Shown piece after piece: positions 58,830 to 64,000 of a stretch of DNA of 64,000 nt; position 1 is the first letter of the stretch, and each line of letters starts with the position of its first letter. The notes under the pieces are model-generated. The model worked only from the letters and a program-made list of their open reading frames with translations. It searched no databases and was not told the DNA's origin. Source of the DNA: Bacteroidia bacterium. Its GTDB lineage: Bacteria > Bacteroidota > Bacteroidia > 2-12-FULL-35-15. A program made the position numbers and the translations under genes. The stretch covers positions 1-64,000 of the forward strand of contig JAGVJJ010000065.1 of assembly GCA_020051175.1 (NCBI GenBank). Direction: 5' to 3'.

Positions 58830-59717
58830 ATGATTCAACATACCAATAAAATTTTAGTTCCGGTTGATTTCTCTGAGCAGTCACTGATTGCATTGGACCA
58901 ATCCTATAACCTGGCAAAAGAATACCATGCCGAAATCACGTTGTTATATGTAATTGAAGATAATGGTGTATTTGCAAAGCTGTTTTCAAATGAGCAGCAC
59001 GAAGACATCCGTAAGAATATACAGGATCAGCTCGACACACTGGCGGCCGATGTAGAAAAAAAACGCCAGATTACAGTAAATACCCTGATTGCAAGGGGCA
59101 CTATTTATGAAAAGATTGCAGAAGTAGCAGAGCTAATCAACGCTACAATGATCATAATGGGTACCAATGGCAGCGATGGAAATTTGAAAAAGCGCTTTAT
59201 TGGTTCCAACGCACTTCGTGTAACCCGCGAATCAAAAATACCGGTGATTACCATCAAAGGCAAGCACCACCGCAACGGCTGCAAAAATATTATTCTTCCC
59301 TTGGATCTTACCAAAGAAACACGCGAAAAAGTGACCAAAGCTGTGGAACTATCCAAATTGTTCCACGGTGCTGCGGTAAGAGTGGTATCGGTACTGTTTA
59401 CCACAGATGAGTTTCTTGTTAACCGCCTTACCCGCCAGCTGGGACAGGTAAAAGCATTTCTTGAAAAAGAAGGTGTTGAATGCAGTGCCGAAATCATAAA
59501 AGGCATGAAAGGCAAAGAAACCCTGGCCGAAAATGTGATTGAGTATGCAAAACAGGCAGAAGGTGATTTGATCATGATCATGACACAGCAGGAGGTCGAC
59601 TTTACCGAGCTTTTTATTGGTTCTGCCGCACAGGAAATTATCAATCATTCGCCCATTCCTGTATACAGCATCCGCCCTATTAAGAGAAAAGATACTACGG
59701 TTTTTGTTCCATATTAG
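58830..59717 (+). CDS. tandem universal stress protein
   Basis: 295 residues containing two UspA domains. Domain 1 (about 6-146) begins ILVPVDFSEQSLIALDQSYNLAKEYHAEITLLYVIE and has the nucleotide-binding loop IMGTNGSDGNLKKRFIGSNALRVTRES. Domain 2 (about 150-285) begins NIILPLDLTKETREKVTKAVELSKLFHGAAVRVVSVLF and ends MIMTQQEVDFTELFIGSAAQEIINHSPIPVYSIRP, with a less standard ATP loop. Such proteins bind ATP and respond to starvation or oxidative stress; here the first half probably binds ATP and the second is a partner. Confidence 0.92.
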   Translation: MIQHTNKILVPVDFSEQSLIALDQSYNLAKEYHAEITLLYVIEDNGVFAKLFSNEQHEDIRKNIQDQLDTLAADVEKKRQITVNTLIARGTIYEKIAEVAELINATMIIMGTNGSDGNLKKRFIGSNALRVTRESKIPVITIKGKHHRNGCKNIILPLDLTKETREKVTKAVELSKLFHGAAVRVVSVLFTTDEFLVNRLTRQLGQVKAFLEKEGVECSAEIIKGMKGKETLAENVIEYAKQAEGDLIMIMTQQEVDFTELFIGSAAQEIINHSPIPVYSIRPIKRKDTTVFVPY

Positions 59718-59822
59718 TTCTGCATTGCAGTTGGCAATACTTGGTTTGCATTAGGCAATAAAAGAGTTAGCAATAGACAGTTTGCAGTTAGCAATTTTTT
59801 TGTTAGGTCAAGTGCGTTGTCT

Positions 59823-59842
59823 GTCTGAGCCTGGTCGAAGAC
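59823..59842. repeat. dispersed word GTCTGAGCCTGGTCGAAGAC
   Basis: The 20-bp word is related to GCTTGTCGAAGAC near 198-210, and the window ends at 64000 with a CAGTCTGAG that may begin another copy. It belongs to a class of intergenic words often seen in this phylum (from memory). The remaining part of 59718-59927 is made of degenerate GCAGTTAGCA- and TTAGTAGATTCGTAA-like words and has no gene; the last word also occurs near 29285-29305. Confidence 0.55.
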
Positions 59843-59927
59843 TGTGGGTGGGCTGGATTGTAGGTTTAGGAGTAATTGGATTAGTATTTAGTAGATTCGT
59901 AACCATTCGTTTATTAGTAACCAAAGT

Positions 59928-60434
59928 ATGAAAACTTTATATCTTGTTCGGCACGCAAAATCGGAGTGGGAACATGGCCATATCCCGGATATCGACAGGC
60001 CCCTTAATGCCCGTGGATACCGCGATGCGGATGCTATGAGCAAGCTGCTGAAGGAAAAAAAGATTGTTCCGGATCTCATTGTTACCAGTCCTGCCGTGAG
60101 GGCCATTACAACGGCACTTATTTTTTGCCGTAATTTTCACATGAACCCGGCTGATATTTTAATTATTCCAGATTTATACGAGTCTACGGTTAAACAATAT
60201 ACTCAAAGTGTTTCCCGTATTGATAATAAGTACAAGCACGTGATGCTTTTCGGGCACAACCCGGTTATTTCCAATTTTGCCAACAGCCTTACCACCTCAT
60301 TTACCGAGGGGATGCCAACCTGTGCCATTGCCGGTATCCATTTTCATGAGAATAAAAACTGGGCCGATTTCAATAGTGCTCGGGGCGAACTTATACTGTA
60401 CGACTTTCCTAAAAACAACCATTTAAACGACTAG
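59928..60434 (+). CDS. SixA-like histidine phosphatase
   Basis: 168 residues of the histidine-phosphatase branch, small SixA type. The catalytic motif LVRHAKSEW (RHG equivalent, His8) is followed by DRPLNARGYRDADAM, DLIVTSPAVRAITTALIF and VMLFGHNPVISNFAN with the second His. SixA removes phosphate from histidine-phosphotransfer proteins; here other small phospho-metabolite targets are also possible. It stands alone. Confidence 0.88.
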   Translation: MKTLYLVRHAKSEWEHGHIPDIDRPLNARGYRDADAMSKLLKEKKIVPDLIVTSPAVRAITTALIFCRNFHMNPADILIIPDLYESTVKQYTQSVSRIDNKYKHVMLFGHNPVISNFANSLTTSFTEGMPTCAIAGIHFHENKNWADFNSARGELILYDFPKNNHLND

Positions 60435-60536
60435 GAGCCTGCATAAATTTTAACAGGCTCTAAAGGTTAATTAATTGTTAAGCTTTTGTTGAAATTCACT
60501 TAACAAAGTGATTGGTGCCGGCATTGGCACTAATTT

Positions 60537-60544
60537 TACGTTTG
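60537..60544 (+). promoter_or_regulatory. -7 box before the histone-like gene
   Basis: TACGTTTG fits TAnnTTTG; an ATTG lies 22 bases upstream (60511-60514). The ATG is 33 bases further. Confidence 0.4.
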
Positions 60545-60577
60545 GCATTAATAACCAATATAAATTCAGCCAACCAA

Positions 60578-60886
60578 ATGAACAAAAAAGAGCTACGTAA
60601 AGAACTTACTTTGAGTATTTTAAAAGAAATTGAAGGGATTTTAGGTAAACACAATTTCAAAGCATCGCGCAGTATTAGAAAAGTGGCCCGTGAAGCATCT
60701 AAAACAGTCGCAAAAAAATTCGTGAAGGCTTTAAAAAGATTTCCTGTAAGTAACTCTGTATCAGTGATAAAGGTTGCAAAAAAATCAGCAGAGGTATCAA
60801 AGCCAGAATCTGTTCTCCAAAATAGAGCCGCTGTTCCGGTGGCTAAAAAAAAGGTCGTACCTTTAAAATCAAAAGTTAAGAAATAA
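60578..60886 (+). CDS. small basic histone H1-like protein
   Basis: 102 residues from ATG 60578; the longer frame upstream is discounted because it crosses the promoter box. It is strongly basic, with KVAREASKTVAKKFVKALKRF in the centre and a Lys-rich end VAKKKVVPLKSKVKK. The N-terminal NKKELRKELTLSILKEIEGILGKHNFKASRSIRKV helix recalls the Bacteroidota histone-like proteins. Probably coats DNA. Its gene leads the polyphosphate genes by 86 bases; a link to polyphosphate, which also binds basic proteins, is conjecture. Confidence 0.7.
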   Translation: MNKKELRKELTLSILKEIEGILGKHNFKASRSIRKVAREASKTVAKKFVKALKRFPVSNSVSVIKVAKKSAEVSKPESVLQNRAAVPVAKKKVVPLKSKVKK

Positions 60887-60972
60887 TTCACATTCGCTTT
60901 TTCTTTTCTTTATCTGAAGAATTTACTTTTGGGAAATTTTTCAGATGGTAATTTAATGCGTGCTGAATATAT

Positions 60973-63051
60973 ATGAAAGGGAATATTGTTTTAATCAATC
61001 GTGAATTAAGCTGGCTTGCGTTTAACGAGCGTGTGTTGCAGGAAGCCGAAGACAAAACCGTACCATTAATTGAGCGTGTAAAATTCCTGGGTATTTTCTC
61101 CAACAACCGCGATGAGTTTTTCAGGGTGCGTGTAGCAACTCTCAAACGTATTGTAAAATTTCCCAAAAAAACAGAGCGTTTTACAGGAGAAAATCCTGAG
61201 CGATTGCTTACCAAAATTCAAAAGCTGGTTATTGAACAGCAGATAAAATTTGAGCAGGTATACCAGCGTATTATCAGGGAACTGGGCCAGCATAATATTT
61301 TTATTATTGATGAAAAGCAGGTAAACAAAGAGCAGGGGGCATACATCAAAAAGTATTTTCACGAAACGGTTTTGCCTGCCATTTTTCCAATCATGGTGGA
61401 TAAAACCTCTTCTTTTCCTTTCCTTAAAGATAAATCAGGCTACCTGATTATAAAGCTGGGACGGAGACAGGCAATTAAGAAAAACAAATACGCTCTTATA
61501 GAAATCCCTACGGATACCATTTCCCGCTTTGTGGTTTTGCCAAAAGAAAGGGATAAAACATACATTATCCTTCTGGACGATGTAATACGTTATTGTCTGG
61601 AAGATGTATTCAACAACTTTGCCCACGATTATATTGAGGCTTACAACATAAAACTGACGCGTGATGCAGAGCTCGACATTGACAGTGATCTTACTAAAAG
61701 CTTTGTTGAGAAAATATCGAAAGGGCTGAAGGCCCGTAAAAAAGGGCAGCCGGTACGTCTTGTTTACGATAGCCAGATTGCACCGGACATGCTTGCCCTG
61801 GTAATGAAAAAGATAAAGCTGGGCAAGGAGGATAACCCCATTCCGGGCGGGCGCTATCACAACTTTAAAGATTTTATTTCTTTTCCAAATGTTGGTGGTG
61901 CTAACCTTGTGTATAAAAAAATAATTCCTTTAAAACACCCGGATCTGCCCAATGGCCAGTCATTAAAGGATCAGCCCAGCTTTTTTGATGTATTAAAAAA
62001 GAAGGATGTCCTGCTTACATACCCTTATCAGACTTTCGACCATATCATTGATCTCCTTCGTGAAGCATCCATCGATCCCAAGGTGCAGTCTATTAAAATT
62101 ACATTGTACCGTGTAGCTAAAAATTCAAACATTGTAAAAGCGCTTATCAATGCTGTAAAAAACGGTAAAGATGTAACAGCAGTGGTGGAGCTCCAGGCGC
62201 GGTTTGATGAAGAGGCCAACCTGTATTGGGCCAACAAGCTGCACGAAGAAGGTGCAAAAGTGATTTACGGTGTTCCGGGCTTAAAGGTGCATTCCAAAAT
62301 GTTTTTAATAACACGTAAGGAAGGCAGCAAAGTGGTGGAATATGCACACATAGGTACCGGTAACTTTAACCGCGATACAGCCGGAATATATACCGATTAC
62401 AGCCTGCTTACCCTGGATACCCGTATTACCGAGGAAGTGGCACGTGTTTTTTCATTCTATGCCGATAATTTAAAAATAGGGGAGTATAAGCACCTGCTGG
62501 TGGCCCCGTTTTTTATGAGAAAGCACATCACACAGCTCATCAACAAGGAAATACAGTATGCGCGCAAAGGCAAGCCTGCTTCCATCATATTGAAGCTGAA
62601 CAACCTTGTGGATCCTGAAATGATTAAAAAGCTGTATGAAGCAAGTTCGGAAGGCGTGAAGATAAAACTGATTGTTAGGGGGATATGCTCCCTTGTGGCC
62701 GGAGTAAAGGGTTTGAGCGATAATATAGAGGCCATTAGTATTGTTGATAAGTTTTTAGAACATAGCCGTGTGTTCATATTTTGTAACGGTGGCGATGAAA
62801 AATATTTTATATCTTCGGCTGACTGGATGGGCCGCAACTTCGATTTTCGTTCAGAAGTGGCAGTCCCTATCTATAGTGCCGAAATTAAACAGCAGATACA
62901 GGCAATGATTGACCTCCTGTGGGCGGACAATGTAAAAGCAAGGGTGCTGGGCAGTGAGCAGAAAAATGAGTACCGGAAAAAGGACCATAAGCGTAAAGTA
63001 CGTGCACAGGAGCTGATTTACAACCTGTTAAACTCTAAAAAGATTAAGTAA
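60973..63051 (+). CDS. ppk1: polyphosphate kinase 1
   Basis: 692-residue enzyme that builds polyphosphate from ATP. Domains run in the PPK1 order: N (INRELSWLAFNERVLQEAED, FSNNRDEFFRVRVA), H, and the two catalytic C domains. The autophosphorylated His is in KVHSKMFLITR (His440), with a second conserved His459 in YAHIGTGNFNRDTA; KLNNLVDPEMIKKLYEAS and SSADWMGRNFDFRSEVAVPI follow. The ppx gene starts four bases after its stop. Length is normal. Confidence 0.97.
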   Translation: MKGNIVLINRELSWLAFNERVLQEAEDKTVPLIERVKFLGIFSNNRDEFFRVRVATLKRIVKFPKKTERFTGENPERLLTKIQKLVIEQQIKFEQVYQRIIRELGQHNIFIIDEKQVNKEQGAYIKKYFHETVLPAIFPIMVDKTSSFPFLKDKSGYLIIKLGRRQAIKKNKYALIEIPTDTISRFVVLPKERDKTYIILLDDVIRYCLEDVFNNFAHDYIEAYNIKLTRDAELDIDSDLTKSFVEKISKGLKARKKGQPVRLVYDSQIAPDMLALVMKKIKLGKEDNPIPGGRYHNFKDFISFPNVGGANLVYKKIIPLKHPDLPNGQSLKDQPSFFDVLKKKDVLLTYPYQTFDHIIDLLREASIDPKVQSIKITLYRVAKNSNIVKALINAVKNGKDVTAVVELQARFDEEANLYWANKLHEEGAKVIYGVPGLKVHSKMFLITRKEGSKVVEYAHIGTGNFNRDTAGIYTDYSLLTLDTRITEEVARVFSFYADNLKIGEYKHLLVAPFFMRKHITQLINKEIQYARKGKPASIILKLNNLVDPEMIKKLYEASSEGVKIKLIVRGICSLVAGVKGLSDNIEAISIVDKFLEHSRVFIFCNGGDEKYFISSADWMGRNFDFRSEVAVPIYSAEIKQQIQAMIDLLWADNVKARVLGSEQKNEYRKKDHKRKVRAQELIYNLLNSKKIK

Positions 63052-63055
63052 AAGA

Positions 63056-63955
63056 TTGAAATTTGCAGCGATTGATATAGGTTCAAATGCAGTAAGACTG
63101 CTGCTGAGCAATGTTTATGACGATGGTCATGTAACCCATTTTAAAAAAGCAGAGCTGATACGTATTCCCATCCGTTTAGGGGAAGATTCCTTCCTCCACG
63201 GTAAGATTTCTGAGGAAAAAACCGAAAAGCTCGTATCGGCCATGAAAGCGTTTAAAAACCTCATTGAGGTTTACGATGCTATTGATTACAGGGCTTGTGC
63301 CACTTCTGCCATGCGTGATGCAGACAACCGCTGGGATGTGATTGAAAAAGTGAAGAAGGAGGCAGGCATCAGAATCGAAATCATTGATGGCAAAACAGAA
63401 GCGGATATTATCTACGCCAACCATATTGCCGAACACCTGGATAAAAGCCATTCCTACCTATACATAGATATTGGCGGTGGCAGCACGGAAATCACCTTGT
63501 TTTCAAAGAATAAGGCTGTTGTATCGCAATCGTTCAATATCGGTACCATTCGTTTGCTTCATGAAAAAGTAGACAAAGAATACTGGAACTATTTTAAAAA
63601 CTGGGTACGTGAAATTACCAAGGGCTATAAACCACTCATTGCCATTGGTTCCGGTGGTAATATCAATAAACTTTTCAGGATGTCGGGGCGTAAGAACAAC
63701 AAGCCAATCCCCACTTCCAAATTAAAGGATTTATATGAGCTTATCGACTCGTATACCTATGAGGAGCGAATCCGTGTGCTGGGTCTTAACCCGGACCGGG
63801 CTGATGTGATTATCCCAGCCTCTAAAATTCTATTGTCCGTCCTCAAAAATGCCGAAATAGAAAAATTGCTTGTTCCGCAGATTGGTCTTTCCGATGGTAT
63901 TGTGCACCAGCTGTACGATAAATACAAGGAAAGAAAGGCAGTGGAGAGGGTGTAA
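63056..63955 (+). CDS. ppx: exopolyphosphatase/pppGpp phosphatase, Ppx/GppA family
   Basis: 299 residues starting at TTG four bases after ppk1. The ASKHA-fold motifs are clear: AAIDIGSNAVRLLL (phosphate 1), RACATSAMRDADNR, KTEADIIYANHIAEHL, YIDIGGGSTEITLF (phosphate 2) and IAIGSGGNINKL. It lacks the C-terminal HD-like domain of E. coli Ppx and so is the short type. It degrades polyphosphate end-wise or removes phosphate from pppGpp. Joined with ppk1 in an operon it balances polyphosphate synthesis and breakdown. Confidence 0.95.
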   Translation: MKFAAIDIGSNAVRLLLSNVYDDGHVTHFKKAELIRIPIRLGEDSFLHGKISEEKTEKLVSAMKAFKNLIEVYDAIDYRACATSAMRDADNRWDVIEKVKKEAGIRIEIIDGKTEADIIYANHIAEHLDKSHSYLYIDIGGGSTEITLFSKNKAVVSQSFNIGTIRLLHEKVDKEYWNYFKNWVREITKGYKPLIAIGSGGNINKLFRMSGRKNNKPIPTSKLKDLYELIDSYTYEERIRVLGLNPDRADVIIPASKILLSVLKNAEIEKLLVPQIGLSDGIVHQLYDKYKERKAVERV

Positions 63956-64000
63956 TCTTTTATCCATTCGTTATTGTTTAATGTGGGCTGTCAGTCTGAG

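Overview
The window looks like chromosomal DNA of a Bacteroidota bacterium, probably from the Chitinophagales/Sphingobacteriales side of the phylum (inference, no rRNA gene is present). Pointers are a PorZ-type type IX secretion protein next to recO, secreted proteins ending in type IX sorting domains, a short RpoD-type sigma factor without region 1.1, LpxB/LpxD lipid A genes, lipoproteins, scarce Shine-Dalgarno sequences, and several promoters fitting the Bacteroidota pattern TTTG-N19..21-TAnnTTTG.

Layout. 1-2841: small membrane protein, lpxB and a SpoIID-like protein overlapping by ATGA junctions. 2858-9804: leftward transporter, MEDS-domain protein, and a run of secreted proteins (M61 peptidase, propeller lipoprotein, arginine-deiminase-like protein with a sorting domain). 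11008-14601: a cobalamin riboswitch followed by a TonB-dependent receptor and a propeller lipoprotein, a vitamin B12 capture unit. 14614-17771: LytTR regulator, Hpt protein and hybrid histidine kinase. 17993-20428: fused E1 alpha/beta 2-oxoacid dehydrogenase. 20538-21906: a three-gene toxin, antitoxin and SecB-like chaperone candidate. 22138-25440: cupin, DUF3078 protein, a decapitated phosphatase remnant, glycosyltransferase and MsrA. 25818-28433: response regulator and PAS histidine kinase. 28511-35619: membrane-protein genes around a small winged-helix regulator with two matching palindromic operator/promoter sites, DUF1361 and DgkA. 35642-37618: lipoprotein, YajQ and a VanX-like dipeptidase.

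37735-46529 is the accessory part. Two single leftward genes are separated and bounded by long imperfect palindromes with a shared terminus, an integron-cassette-like layout, and a group II intron with a twice-interrupted reverse transcriptase sits beside one palindrome. Then come a 28-bp minisatellite, a YhcG-type nuclease gene and a tight five-gene operon (small protein, four-CxxC zinc protein, BCS1-like AAA+ ATPase, GIY-YIG-like protein, beta-propeller with a PH-like tail) that I do not recognise as any named system.

47188-64000 returns to core genes: acyltransferase, lpxD, a cold-shock gene with a long leader, sigma factor, tRNA-Arg(CCG), porZ, recO, a type IX secreted cupredoxin, two convergent Fic genes with distinct operator arrays, nucleoside phosphorylase, universal stress protein, SixA-like phosphatase, a histone-like basic protein, and the ppk1-ppx polyphosphate pair. 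All functions are read from motifs and family resemblance by eye; no database search was run.
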